A stretch of DNA of 64,000 bases, taken from NCBI GenBank assembly GCA_000875945.1, contig JPZU01000001.1:1085878-1149877 (forward strand). Reading direction: 5' to 3'. Origin of the DNA: Lachnospiraceae bacterium TWA4 (GTDB lineage: Bacteria; Bacillota; Clostridia; Lachnospirales; Lachnospiraceae). Below the pieces are notes generated by a model. It searched no databases and was not told the origin of the DNA. It saw only the letters and a program-made list of their open reading frames with translations. The translations under genes and the position numbers were made by a program. Shown here one piece after another: positions 46,880-55,723 of the stretch; within the stretch, counting starts at the first letter, position 1, and each line of letters opens with the position of its first letter.

Positions 46880-47018
46880 GTATCACCACTCGATACCTAC
46901 TTTTAAAAAGGAGAAGTTATGAAAAAAATTTTATTTATAACAAGTCATCTTTGACTTGTTGACTACAGTATACCTTCTAATTGTGTACAAATTGTGGAGA
47001 GATTCTAAAGAAATTGTG
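46872..47018. repeat. Intergenic element copy B: terminator, mini-ORF, hairpin, three phased AATTGTG
   Basis: Second copy of the element at 27496, again between convergent genes (yesL and tyrS). Terminator AAAAGTAGGTATC / GATACCTACTTTT (46872-46904), RBS AAGGAG, an 11-codon frame (46919-46954), perfect hairpin AACAAGTCA-TCTT-TGACTTGTT (46939-46960), and AATTGTG at 46979, 46990 and 47012. Spacer sequence between hairpin and heptamers differs from copy A, while spacing of the heptamers is identical. Confidence 0.8.
46919..46954 (+). CDS. Possible 11-residue leader peptide MKKILFITSHL
   Basis: Counterpart of the 13-codon frame at 27548, with an excellent RBS (AAGGAG, six bases from ATG). MKKIL and the HL-stop ending are conserved; the TGA lies in the 3' arm of the hairpin. 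Expression is unproven. Confidence 0.4.
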   Translation: MKKILFITSHL

Positions 47019-47031
47019 TTTTTTATTTTTA

Positions 47032-48252
47032 TTAAATAAAAAATTTATGATATACTTTTTTACCTTTACGAATCTTCACTCCATCGACTAATTGTTCCCT
47101 ACAAATCTTCAATGAAAAATCGGTTACTTTTTCATTGTTACAAGTAATTCCTCCCTGTTCTACTAATCTGCGAGCTTCACTTTTACTCTTTGCAAGACCA
47201 CCTAAAACCAATAACTGCGTAATCTCAATAGAGCCATCTGTTAAACTGTCTTCTGATACGTTTGTACTTGGCATATTCGCATCATCACCTGCTCCTGTAA
47301 AAAGTGCATAAGCTGTAGCTCTTGCTTTATCTGCCTCTTCTTTTCCATGAATTAATTCTGTTAAGTTATGTGCAAGAAGTTCTTTTAACTCATTAATTCT
47401 ACTATTATCCCATTTCTCCATCTCTTCGATTTCCTCAATTGGAATAAAAGTTAAAAGTTTCATACATTTAATGACATCTGCATCATCGATATTTCTCCAG
47501 TACTGATAGAATTCAAAAGGTGTTGTCTTTGTTGAATCAAGCCACACAGCACCATTTGCAGTTTTTCCCATCTTCTTTCCTTCACTATTAAGTAATAGTG
47601 TAATGGTCATTGCAAATGCATCTTTTCCTGTCACTTTACGAATTAACTCTGTTCCAGCAAGCATATTGCTCCACTGGTCATCACCACCAAACTGCATATT
47701 ACAGCCATAGTGTTCATTTAAGTATAAAAAGTCATAAGACTGCATAATCATATAATTAAATTCAAAGAAACTAAGACCTCTCTCCATTCTCTGCTCATAA
47801 CAACGTGCACGAAGCATGTTGTTGACAGAAAAATGAGTTCCAACTTCTCTTAACAAATCAATATACTTTAGATTTAACAGCCAATCTGCATTGTTGACAA
47901 CCATTGCCTTATCTTCTCCAAATTCAATAAACTTTCCAATTTGTTCTAAAAAGCAATCACAGTTGTGTTTAATTGTTTCGGCATTCATCATTAAACGCAT
48001 ATCCGTTCTTCCCGAAGGATCACCAATAAATCCTGTTCCACCACCAAGTAAGACTACTGGTTTATTTCCTGCCATCTGTAATCTTTTCATTAAACACAGT
48101 GCCATAAAATGACCTACATGAAGAGAATCTGCTGTCGGATCAAATCCGATATAAAATTTTGCTCCTCCACTGTTAATTAATTCTCGAATATCTTCTTCAT
48201 CTGTTACCTGTGCGATTAATCCTCTTCGCTGTAGTTCTTCATAAATACCCAT
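47032..48252 (-). CDS. tyrS: Tyrosyl-tRNA synthetase
   Basis: A class I synthetase of about 406 residues that charges tRNA-Tyr. The ATP-binding HVGH motif is in DSLHVGHFMALC, the second signature is KMGKT, and tyrosine-binding residues lie in GGDDQWSNMLAG. A C-terminal S4 RNA-binding domain (KSKSEARRLVEQGGI) is present. The start at 48252 (MGIYEEL) has GGAGG eight bases upstream. A structured leader with a terminator precedes it. Confidence 0.96.
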   Translation of the reverse strand: MGIYEELQRRGLIAQVTDEEDIRELINSGGAKFYIGFDPTADSLHVGHFMALCLMKRLQMAGNKPVVLLGGGTGFIGDPSGRTDMRLMMNAETIKHNCDCFLEQIGKFIEFGEDKAMVVNNADWLLNLKYIDLLREVGTHFSVNNMLRARCYEQRMERGLSFFEFNYMIMQSYDFLYLNEHYGCNMQFGGDDQWSNMLAGTELIRKVTGKDAFAMTITLLLNSEGKKMGKTANGAVWLDSTKTTPFEFYQYWRNIDDADVIKCMKLLTFIPIEEIEEMEKWDNSRINELKELLAHNLTELIHGKEEADKARATAYALFTGAGDDANMPSTNVSEDSLTDGSIEITQLLVLGGLAKSKSEARRLVEQGGITCNNEKVTDFSLKICREQLVDGVKIRKGKKVYHKFFI

Positions 48253-48315
48253 CTTTAATTCCTCCAAAATTTTTAACTTTACAATTTTTACTAGTAAACT
48301 TCAAATATAAAAAGA

Positions 48316-48435
48316 GCCAGATAAGAAATTAAATCTTATCTGGCCTAAACAACTTATTATTTATTAGTCCATCCGGGAAGTCCTAAGACCACCTTGCAAG
48401 GTGCTTTTGCACCGTCCGATTCTTGCGTTATCCTA
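48316..48435 (-). promoter_or_regulatory. Structured leader / attenuator upstream of tyrS
   Basis: TSS is expected near 48423. The leader folds as GCAA...UUGC enclosing GGUGC-AAAA-GCACC, then a G/C-rich segment with CUUAGGACUUCCCGGAUGGAC, and ends in a strong terminator: GCCAGATAAGA / TCTTATCTGGC (48316-48344) plus T5. This is transcription attenuation by layout. The usual T-box TGGTACC motif is not seen, so the RNA class is unassigned. Confidence 0.6.
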
Positions 48436-48458
48436 ACATAAATTCATAAAAATGTCAA
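48430..48458 (-). promoter_or_regulatory. tyrS promoter
   Basis: TTGACA (48458-48453) and TAGGAT (48435-48430) separated by 17 bases, located between the end of the alpha-galactosidase gene and the tyrS leader. Confidence 0.75.
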
Positions 48459-48466
48459 GAAATCCT

Positions 48467-50752
48467 TTATTCTGCTTTTACATTAAAGATAATTGCTGAG
48501 AAATCTCCACCCTTTTTGTTTAATACTTCTCGGTCAATGCAAATTCCAGCATACATCAATTCATCACCATATGCTTTATAACTTCTAATTGTAGAGTCAT
48601 CTACTTGTGCACCATAAGCCTCTGCAATCTTTGCATCATACGAAGCAATTGGAGAAATATCATAACTTACTTCATATAAAGTGTCTGAATCAAGTCCCTG
48701 TAGTTTTAATCTCATCCAAGAGCCATTGACTTTATTTAGCTTCTGATAATATCCAACAACAGCTTCCTTTTTATCCTGAGAAACGACCATCCAAGCAGCC
48801 TCATTTTTCTCAAATGGACTCTGAAGACGATAGAAATCTCCATCTATCTGAATTAAATCTCTATGCGCTTTCATAAACTTAATCTGCTTCTTAACCGTTT
48901 CAATTTCTGCATCTGATAATAAATTTAAATCGAGCTCATAGCCAAAGGTACCAAAGTAAGCAACTGCTGCTCTAGTTTCAATTGGTGTAATTCTGTGTAG
49001 CTGATGATTAGGTACTGCCGATACATGAGAACCCATACTTACAATTGGATACACATAAGAAGTACCATACTGAATCTTTACACGTTCACTTGCATCGGTG
49101 TCATCACTACACCAGGTTTGAGGTGCATAGTAAAGCATTGCAGGGTCAAATCTAGTTCCACCACTTGCACAAGACTCAAATAAAATTTCTGGGAATTCAC
49201 TAGTTAATCGTTCATATAAATCATAGACACCTAAGATATACTTATGCATTACACGACCCTGGTCACAAGGATTGGCAATTACGCTGTAAGGCTCAGTCAT
49301 ATATCTGTTCATATCCCACTTGATATAAGAAATTGAAGACTCTCTTAAAATCTTCGCAATCATTTCATAGATGTAATCAACAACTTCTTTTCTAGAGAAA
49401 TCTAATACATACTGATGTCTTTGATGAGAATCAAAACGACCTGGTACATGTAAAATCCAATCTGGATGTGCACGGTATAAATCACTGTCCTTGTTCACCA
49501 TCTCAAGTTCTACCCAAAGACCAAACTTAATGCCTAATTCTTCTACCTTCTTAGATAGTCCAGCAATTCCACTAGGTAACTTCTCTAAGTTTACATACCA
49601 ATCACCAAGTCCACGATAATCATCATTTCTAGCACCAAACCATCCATCATCTAAGACAAAAAGTTCAACGCCTACTTCACTAGCCTTCTTTGCAATCTTC
49701 AGTAATTTTTCTTCATCAAAATCAAAATAAGTAGCTTCCCAGTTATTTAAAAGGATTGGACGAGATTTATCTCTCCACTGTCCACGAACAAGGCGTGTAC
49801 GATAAAGTCTATGATAGGTCTGACTCATCTTATTAAGACCTTCATTACTGTAAACCATGACAACTTCTGGTGTTTGGAAAGTCTCACCAGCTTCTAGCTT
49901 CCAAGAAAATCCCTCTGGATTAATCCCCATCATGAAACGAGTGATATCATGAGTAGAAACTTCTGCCTGTGCAACAAAATTTCCACTGTATACAAAACTA
50001 AATCCATATACCTCACCCTGAGTTTCTGTAGCATCTGGGCGTTTAAGCGCTACAAATGGATTTTGTTCTCCACTACTGCAGGTTCCCATTAAACTCTGAA
50101 TCGAATGAGTACCCATTTCTAACTTCTGATTCTTTACATAGCGCTCTCTAGCCCATGCGCCTGATAGTTGAGTAAATTCAAAATCCATATCTGGAAATTC
50201 TACACTTGCACTCATCGCGCGATCAATAACAATTGACTCACTTCCTTTGTGTAAGAAACGAGCATTTCTAGTAATTACTGGATAATTTTCATAAATTGTA
50301 TAAGTAAGAACAAGATCTGTATCCATGACTTCATCATGAAGAGTGATTTCTAATGTTGTAGCTTCATCCTCAGATTCTACATAAGTGGATGGAAGAGGTT
50401 TAATTTCTCTTTTTCCTGCGTAAATTTCATAAGATGCATACTTAAAATCTACGACAAAGCTTCCATTTTGCTGGAAAATTGTAAGAGCAGGCGTTCTATA
50501 ATCTCCAGTACCATACACTGGATACTCCTGTCTGGTATAGTTCAGTTTAATACTTCCTGGTTCTGGAACACAAATTGGTAAGTTTACTGCTGTATATGTA
50601 TCATATAGATAGGTAAAATCTTCCTTATCACGAAGTGCTTTTCCATAGTATAAATTCGTTAAATGTCCATTATCTAAAATATGAATTAAATAGCTAACTT
50701 CTTTGTTAAATAAATGAAAGGTCTTTGTACTCTCATGAAATTTGATTGCCAT
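48467..50752 (-). CDS. GH36 alpha-galactosidase (1)
   Basis: A 761-residue cytoplasmic enzyme that removes alpha-galactose from melibiose, raffinose and stachyose. The nucleophile is in YIKWDMNR, the acid/base in CSDDTDASERVKIQYGTS, and the family motif NNWEATYFDFDEEKL is present. There is no signal peptide. Length matches tetrameric GH36 enzymes. It stands apart from the second GH36 gene (56384) and shares about half of its sequence pattern. RBS AGGAGG upstream. Confidence 0.95.
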   Translation of the reverse strand: MAIKFHESTKTFHLFNKEVSYLIHILDNGHLTNLYYGKALRDKEDFTYLYDTYTAVNLPICVPEPGSIKLNYTRQEYPVYGTGDYRTPALTIFQQNGSFVVDFKYASYEIYAGKREIKPLPSTYVESEDEATTLEITLHDEVMDTDLVLTYTIYENYPVITRNARFLHKGSESIVIDRAMSASVEFPDMDFEFTQLSGAWARERYVKNQKLEMGTHSIQSLMGTCSSGEQNPFVALKRPDATETQGEVYGFSFVYSGNFVAQAEVSTHDITRFMMGINPEGFSWKLEAGETFQTPEVVMVYSNEGLNKMSQTYHRLYRTRLVRGQWRDKSRPILLNNWEATYFDFDEEKLLKIAKKASEVGVELFVLDDGWFGARNDDYRGLGDWYVNLEKLPSGIAGLSKKVEELGIKFGLWVELEMVNKDSDLYRAHPDWILHVPGRFDSHQRHQYVLDFSRKEVVDYIYEMIAKILRESSISYIKWDMNRYMTEPYSVIANPCDQGRVMHKYILGVYDLYERLTSEFPEILFESCASGGTRFDPAMLYYAPQTWCSDDTDASERVKIQYGTSYVYPIVSMGSHVSAVPNHQLHRITPIETRAAVAYFGTFGYELDLNLLSDAEIETVKKQIKFMKAHRDLIQIDGDFYRLQSPFEKNEAAWMVVSQDKKEAVVGYYQKLNKVNGSWMRLKLQGLDSDTLYEVSYDISPIASYDAKIAEAYGAQVDDSTIRSYKAYGDELMYAGICIDREVLNKKGGDFSAIIFNVKAE

Positions 50753-50926
50753 TTGATTTTCCTCCTAAATGTTGAAATTGTTTTAACTTTTAACTATTCA
50801 GAATAGTACCAAAAATTTAGGAAATTGAATAGGGAAAAATGAGGGATAATAACTAGACTGATGTGAGAACTCAAAAATACATATCATAGTTAGGGGTAAT
50901 AGCTGTCAAGTGAACTGTAACAAAAA

Positions 50927-50950
50927 ATCCCACGACTAAAGTCGTGGGAT
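50927..50950 (-). terminator. Terminator after the first NlpC/P60 gene
   Basis: ATCCCACGACT / AGTCGTGGGAT with a 2-base loop, followed by T6 on the minus strand. The rest of 50753-50926 probably holds the GH36 promoter; a TTGACA box is near 50905 and a small palindrome ACTATTC-A-GAATAGT near 50797. Confidence 0.88.
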
Positions 50951-50957
50951 ATATAAA

Positions 50958-51671
50958 TTAAAATATTCTTCTAACACAAATAAGTTTCTTTGATTGATAT
51001 AATGGCGAGTAACAAATACCTCTTCTGCTGTTAGCAGCGTTTAAAATTTTTCCACCGCCTGCATAAAGACCTACATGTCCATTGTAACAAACGATATCAC
51101 CTGCGCGAGCAGCTGAAACAGATACCTTCTTACCATAGCTTCTCATAGCTGATGAAGAATGAGGAAGACTAACACCAAAGTGTGCATAAACCGCTTTAAC
51201 AAATCCTGAACAATCTGCTCCTCTTGTTAAGCTTGTTCCTCCATGTCTGTAAGGATTTCCAATAAATTTCTTTCCATAAGCAAGAACTTGACTTCCACTT
51301 TTCTTTTTTGCATCAGTGGTTACACTTATTTTTGAATCTGCCACTTTAGTTTCTGTAGCAGTTGCTTTTGTTTGTGTTACTTTCTTTACTTCTTTACTTG
51401 AAGTATATTTCTTAGAAATATAACCTGTTTTTCCTTTATATGAAATCTTATAGAAACTTCCAGATGTACCAATTACAGTTACCTTGTCTCCTAAACTAAC
51501 TGTTCCAAGTTTCTTTCCACTTGTACTTGCTTTAGCTCGTACATTCAATGCATCAACATTAATATATTTTGTTGTGCTAGCTGAAGCTTCAGTTGTAGAA
51601 ACTACTGTAAAAGATGTGACTGCCATTGCCATAATTAATAAAATGACAATCATTTTTTTCATTGGGTTCAT
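50958..51671 (-). CDS. Secreted SH3-NlpC/P60 cell-wall endopeptidase (1)
   Basis: A 237-residue secreted protein: signal peptide (1-32), a bacterial SH3 domain (about 35-95; VDALNVRAKASTSGKKLGTV, TGYISKKY), a Lys/Thr-rich linker, and an NlpC/P60 domain. The catalytic triad is visible as Cys in RGADCSGFVKAVY, His in CYNGHVGLYAGG, and a following polar residue. It would cut peptidoglycan stem peptides during wall turnover. Adjacent to a shorter paralogue, probably by tandem duplication. Confidence 0.93.
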   Translation of the reverse strand: MNPMKKMIVILLIMAMAVTSFTVVSTTEASASTTKYINVDALNVRAKASTSGKKLGTVSLGDKVTVIGTSGSFYKISYKGKTGYISKKYTSSKEVKKVTQTKATATETKVADSKISVTTDAKKKSGSQVLAYGKKFIGNPYRHGGTSLTRGADCSGFVKAVYAHFGVSLPHSSSAMRSYGKKVSVSAARAGDIVCYNGHVGLYAGGGKILNAANSRRGICYSPLYQSKKLICVRRIF

Positions 51672-51810
51672 GCTGGTAAATCTCCTTTCAATACCTACTA
51701 TTTACGTTTAATTCTTCCGAAGTATAACATAAATTTTACGATATGTAAAGAGTTTTTTTGTATTTTTATTAAAAATATTACATTTTTATTAAAATTATAA
51801 TTAAATTTAA

Positions 51811-52470
51811 TTAACTAAAAATACGTCTCACAGCTAACACCTTCATATAAGAAACTTTAGAAACAATAATACCTCTTCTAGTATTTGCTGCATGAACAAT
51901 CTTATTATTTCCTATGTATAAAGCTACATGACCTCTATAACAAATAATGTCACCTGCTTTACGTTTTGAGTAACTAACACCTTTACCACTTCTTCTTAAA
52001 GCAGACGAAGAATGAGGAAGTGAACGACCAAAGCGTGCATAAACTGCTTTAATAAATCCTGAACAATCTGCTCCTCTTGTTAAACTTGTTCCTCCCCAAC
52101 GGTAAGGATTTCCAACAAATCTCAATGCATAACTTGCAACTTGTGATCCTTTAGAGCTACTTGAAGACTTCGAAGTTTTTGTACTTACCTTTTTACTACT
52201 TAAGGAACTTTTAGCAATATAAGCTGTTCTTCCCTTATATTTAATCTTATAAAATTTATTTTTACTTCCATAAGTTTTCACTGATTTTCCAAGTTTTAGA
52301 CTTCCAAGCTTTGAAGACTTTGTACTAGCCTTACTTCTTACAACTGCACTACTAACATTTACATATTTTGTTGACGCTGCTAAGGTTTCTTTTGGCGCAC
52401 ATACGGATAATAGAGAGACCATCATAGCTACTATAAGTAACAATATGATATATTTTTTTTGTGATTTCAT
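51811..52470 (-). CDS. Secreted SH3-NlpC/P60 cell-wall endopeptidase (2)
   Basis: A 219-residue paralogue of the preceding gene with the same order: signal peptide, SH3 domain (VSSAVVRSKASTKSSKLGSL), Ser/Lys-rich linker and NlpC/P60 domain with RGADCSGFIKAVYARFG and CYRGHVALYIG. The mature protein is very basic, which suits wall binding. The 139-bp gap shows each gene has its own RBS and probably its own promoter. Confidence 0.93.
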   Translation of the reverse strand: MKSQKKYIILLLIVAMMVSLLSVCAPKETLAASTKYVNVSSAVVRSKASTKSSKLGSLKLGKSVKTYGSKNKFYKIKYKGRTAYIAKSSLSSKKVSTKTSKSSSSSKGSQVASYALRFVGNPYRWGGTSLTRGADCSGFIKAVYARFGRSLPHSSSALRRSGKGVSYSKRKAGDIICYRGHVALYIGNNKIVHAANTRRGIIVSKVSYMKVLAVRRIFS

Positions 52471-52583
52471 AAAAATCCTTTCCTTTTTTGTTTTTTCTTT
52501 TACGAATGTCTATACTATATCATACTGTTTCTTATTTGTAAAGCATTTTTTACAAAATTATTACAAAAATATTACATTTTATT

Positions 52584-53138
52584 TTATTCGTGATGATGGT
52601 GTCCACCTTCATTCAATAATTTCTCATAATCTTCTCGTACAAAACGATGATAAGTAATACCAAAATCATCAGACTCTACACAATACATATAGTCATCAAT
52701 GTCTGTATTGGTAAAATAATACACATGACCTAAACCATCGGCTGTTCGATCTTCTAAGACAAAGTTTTCATCATATTTTCTAAAACAATCAGCAATCTGT
52801 TCTAAGCTACCTTTTTTAGATGTAATAATTTCTAAAAAGTCCTTTAAAAATGCAGAATCTTTAATTTCCTCAGCAATATACTTACAACCAACTGGAGGAA
52901 TTTCTAAACAATAACGGTCTCCATTGTTTGAGCATTTAATAACACCTAAACGAGCTTGTACTTCATTAATAAACCAAGCTAATGCTTCATAAAGGTCTGT
53001 ATCTTCTGGAATATCTAAAAGTCCTCGTAGTGATTCTTCTGGATAATAAAGTTTCATTGGCTCTTCTTGATAGCCAATTTTCATCTGCCATTCTTTAATT
53101 GTGTCACAAATATGCTTTTCTAACTTTTCTGATACCAT
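52584..53138 (-). CDS. DUF3877 family protein
   Basis: A 184-residue soluble, acidic protein that matches DUF3877 as I know it from Clostridia (MKLYYPEESLRGLLDI, GVIKCSNNGDRYCLEIPPVGCKYIAE, DDYMYCVESDDFGITYHRFVREDYEKLL). Function unknown. The C-terminus is a natural His-rich tail, GGHHHHE, which could bind metal. It is the third gene of a unit with the PucR-type regulator and the small membrane protein. Confidence 0.7.
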   Translation of the reverse strand: MVSEKLEKHICDTIKEWQMKIGYQEEPMKLYYPEESLRGLLDIPEDTDLYEALAWFINEVQARLGVIKCSNNGDRYCLEIPPVGCKYIAEEIKDSAFLKDFLEIITSKKGSLEQIADCFRKYDENFVLEDRTADGLGHVYYFTNTDIDDYMYCVESDDFGITYHRFVREDYEKLLNEGGHHHHE

Positions 53139-53151
53139 TTTTAATTTCCCC

Positions 53152-53619
53152 TTATCTTGTTATAGTTCCCACTGGTAAACTTTCTTCTAAAAAGCTTAAC
53201 AATGTATCATTCAAATTTAATAAATACTCTGTTGAATCATTGCATCGAATAATATAAACCTTTTCTTTAATCCCAGAAATTGAATAATTTTTAGGTTTAT
53301 TTACTGGTTTTACATTCAGTGGCTTAACCGATGCAATCGTCTCAATCTTAATACTTGTCTGAGGCTTTCTCTTTTCATGTCGAACAATTCTGTCAATTGA
53401 AATCTCTCCTGCTGCAAGTAAATATTCATATTCCACATCTAATTTATTCGAAAGAATAAAGTATAAAGCACCCATTAAAATAAACAGTGGAATTGCAAAA
53501 GGTGTAAATAGAATCCCTAAAAAGAAAATTACACCTAAAATTATTACTAAACAATATGCTGCCTTAATAACTCCAGAGGTCTTCCCTCCTACTAATAATT
53601 CGCAATATTCCTGATTCAT
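53152..53619 (-). CDS. Small membrane protein of unknown function
   Basis: A 155-residue protein with two membrane helices (about 20-60) and a basic cytoplasmic domain (DVEYEYLLAAGEISIDRIVRHEKRKPQTSIKIETIASVKPL). The pattern recalls small PH-like DUF6106-type proteins, but I would not assign it firmly. Its ATG overlaps the stop of the upstream regulator gene (ATGA), so translation is coupled. Confidence 0.7.
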   Translation of the reverse strand: MNQEYCELLVGGKTSGVIKAAYCLVIILGVIFFLGILFTPFAIPLFILMGALYFILSNKLDVEYEYLLAAGEISIDRIVRHEKRKPQTSIKIETIASVKPLNVKPVNKPKNYSISGIKEKVYIIRCNDSTEYLLNLNDTLLSFLEESLPVGTITR

Positions 53620-54409
53620 CGAATCCTCCGATCTGCTAATAGAGCTAACTTAAAGATTGTTGCATCTTCGTATTTTTTTACATTTAGCCCAGTTAGTCGT
53701 TTAATTTTATCTAGTCGATAATTTAATGTATTTCGATGGACATAGAGTTTTCTAGCTGTTTGTGCTAAATTTCCTCCACAGTCCATAAGGGTTTGTACTG
53801 TTACTACTAAATCTTTATCTGCAAATACTTCCAAATTTAATGCATAATCTCTAATGAATTCATAGGCTTGTTCTTTACTCAAATTATAGACTAAACGCTC
53901 CATCTTCAAATCTTCGTATTCAAAATCTTGCTGTTCTTCATAAAAAAGTGACCAATTTCTAGTGCTGTTCGCACTTGACTGCCAGCTTCAAACAACTCTT
54001 TCCATTCAATAAACGGTAAGCTAACTGAAATTTGAATCGTACAATAAGATTCTCCTTCTACGGTATCACGAATCATTTGAGTAAAACTTTTTTCTTTTTT
54101 ATCTAAGTATTTTAACAGTAAAATATCTTTTCCTTCACTTACTAATACATCATCTGTTGGAAATAAGTTTTTTAAAATCTCAACGACATCTTGCTTGCTA
54201 CCCTTTTCTACTCGAATTAAAAACAATCGTTTTACTCGATTGTCATCTTCTAATTCCTCATAAAAATCTCCACCATCTAAAATTCCTTGCAACTGAATCA
54301 TTCGCAGGTCAAGTGTCGATGCTAAAACATTGTGCTCGATATCACAAATCCAAAGATCTTTACCTAAAATTTTCTTATATTCATCTAAGACTTGTTGTAG
54401 CTTTTGAAT
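53616..54409 (-). CDS. PucR/CdaR-type transcriptional regulator (frameshifted; ATT start proposed)
   Basis: About 264 residues when corrected. The C-terminal helix-turn-helix LVVTVQTLMDCGGNLAQTARKLYVHRNTLNYRLDKIKRLTG is the PucR type. The frame breaks in a six-A run (53942-53947, plus strand); adding one base joins ...EIGHFF to YEEQQDFEYEDL. Upstream of the first ATG (54301) the same frame encodes QKLQQVLDEYKKILGKDLWICDIEHNVLAS with no ATG, GTG or TTG. The best start is an ATT at 54409, eight bases after AAGGAGG. That is rare; a further indel would be the alternative. Confidence 0.75.
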
Positions 54410-54433
54410 TGTAATTTCCTCCTTAAAAAATAT

Positions 54434-54462
54434 AGCCCAGCGGTCGTGTAAACCACTGGGCT
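54434..54462 (-). terminator. Terminator of msmK
   Basis: AGCCCAGTGGT / ACCGCTGGGCT on the minus strand (one G-U pair) with a 7-base loop and a following T6 tract. Confidence 0.85.
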
Positions 54463-54492
54463 GCTAGTAATCATTATAACAAAAATATTGTA

Positions 54493-55605
54493 TTAGTCAA
54501 GAATAGACTGTTCGGTTTCATTGTCAAAGAAGTGTGATTTAGACATATCAAAAGCAAATTTAACCTTGCTTCCTGTTCTAGATTCAGATAAACCACCAAC
54601 TCTAGCTGTGAAAGAAGTTCCTGCCATATCAAAGTATAAGTAAACTTCTGCACCTAATAATTCATAAACACGAATCGTAGTATCTACAACAGACTCTTTG
54701 TGATCTTCTAAAGATCTTGCATCTTCGTATAAATCTTCTGGACGAATACCAAGAGAAACTACTTTACCAACATAACCTTTTTGTTTTAATACAGCTGCTT
54801 TATCTTCAGGAATTAATAAATCTGTTCCTTCTAATTCAGCATATAATTTTCCACCATTTTCTTTGATGGTTACATTTGCTAAGTTCATCTGTGGAGAACC
54901 GATGAATGTAGCAACGAATTTATTTACAGGATGGTTGTAAAGATTAAGTGGAGAGTCAATCTGCTGTACAACACCATCTTTCATAACTACGATACGAGTA
55001 CCAAGAGTCATAGCTTCTGTCTGGTCATGAGTTACATAGATGATAGTGCTTCCAAGTCTCTGATGAAGCTTAGAAATTTCTGTTCTCATCTGTACACGTA
55101 ACTTCGCATCAAGGTTTGATAAAGGCTCATCCATTAAGAATACCTTAGGATCACGAACCATTGCACGTCCCATAGCAACACGCTGTCTCTGACCACCTGA
55201 TAAAGCCTTTGGCTTACGATCTAATAAATGCTCTAAGTCAAGAATCTTAGCTGCTTCATGCACTTTCTTATCAATTTCAGCCTTTGGCACTTTTTTCATC
55301 TTAAGACCAAATGCCATGTTGTCATATACAGACATATGAGGATATAACGCATAGTTCTGGAATACCATTGCGATATCACGGTCCTTTGGCTCTACGTCGT
55401 TGCATAGACGGTCGCCAATGTATAATTCACCTTTTGTAATATCTTCAAGACCAGCAATCATACGAAGAGTGGTTGATTTACCACAACCTGAAGGTCCTAC
55501 AAAGATGATAAATTCTTTATCTTCAATATCAATGTTGAAGTCTTTTACGCCTTCAAATCCATTGTCATAAATTTTCCAAACATTTTTTAATTTTAATCCT
55601 GCCAT
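54493..55605 (-). CDS. msmK: MsmK/UgpC-type sugar ABC transporter ATPase
   Basis: A 370-residue ATPase of the carbohydrate CUT1 class. Walker A is [10 protein letters not shown], the signature [13 protein letters not shown], Walker [13 protein letters not shown], and a C-terminal TOBE-type regulatory region follows (GIRPEDLY). Start 55605 (MAGLKLKN) has GGAGG nine bases upstream. It stands alone between regulator and anchored-protein genes. None of the three importers in the window has its own ATPase, so this one probably serves all, as MsmK does in streptococci; that is inference. Confidence 0.94.
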   Translation of the reverse strand: MAGLKLKNVWKIYDNGFEGVKDFNIDIEDKEFIIFVGPSGCGKSTTLRMIAGLEDITKGELYIGDRLCNDVEPKDRDIAMVFQNYALYPHMSVYDNMAFGLKMKKVPKAEIDKKVHEAAKILDLEHLLDRKPKALSGGQRQRVAMGRAMVRDPKVFLMDEPLSNLDAKLRVQMRTEISKLHQRLGSTIIYVTHDQTEAMTLGTRIVVMKDGVVQQIDSPLNLYNHPVNKFVATFIGSPQMNLANVTIKENGGKLYAELEGTDLLIPEDKAAVLKQKGYVGKVVSLGIRPEDLYEDARSLEDHKESVVDTTIRVYELLGAEVYLYFDMAGTSFTARVGGLSESRTGSKVKFAFDMSKSHFFDNETEQSILD

Positions 55606-55723
55606 GTAAATTTTCCTCCATGAAATATTCAATTATTTAACTATTCAACTGTTTAACTGTTTTCTGTTACTAAGTATACAGTTCTTAGTATTTTTTGTCT
55701 ATTCGTCAGACCTTACAAAATTT

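Noticed and set aside
48284-48424. T-box riboswitch before tyrS
   Set aside because: I looked for the TGGTACC-type antiterminator motif and a long Stem I and saw neither, so I report only an unclassified attenuator.
52584-52610. Artificial His-tag at the end of the DUF3877 gene
   Set aside because: The run is only four histidines followed by Glu with mixed codons in natural context, so it is more likely a native His-rich tail.
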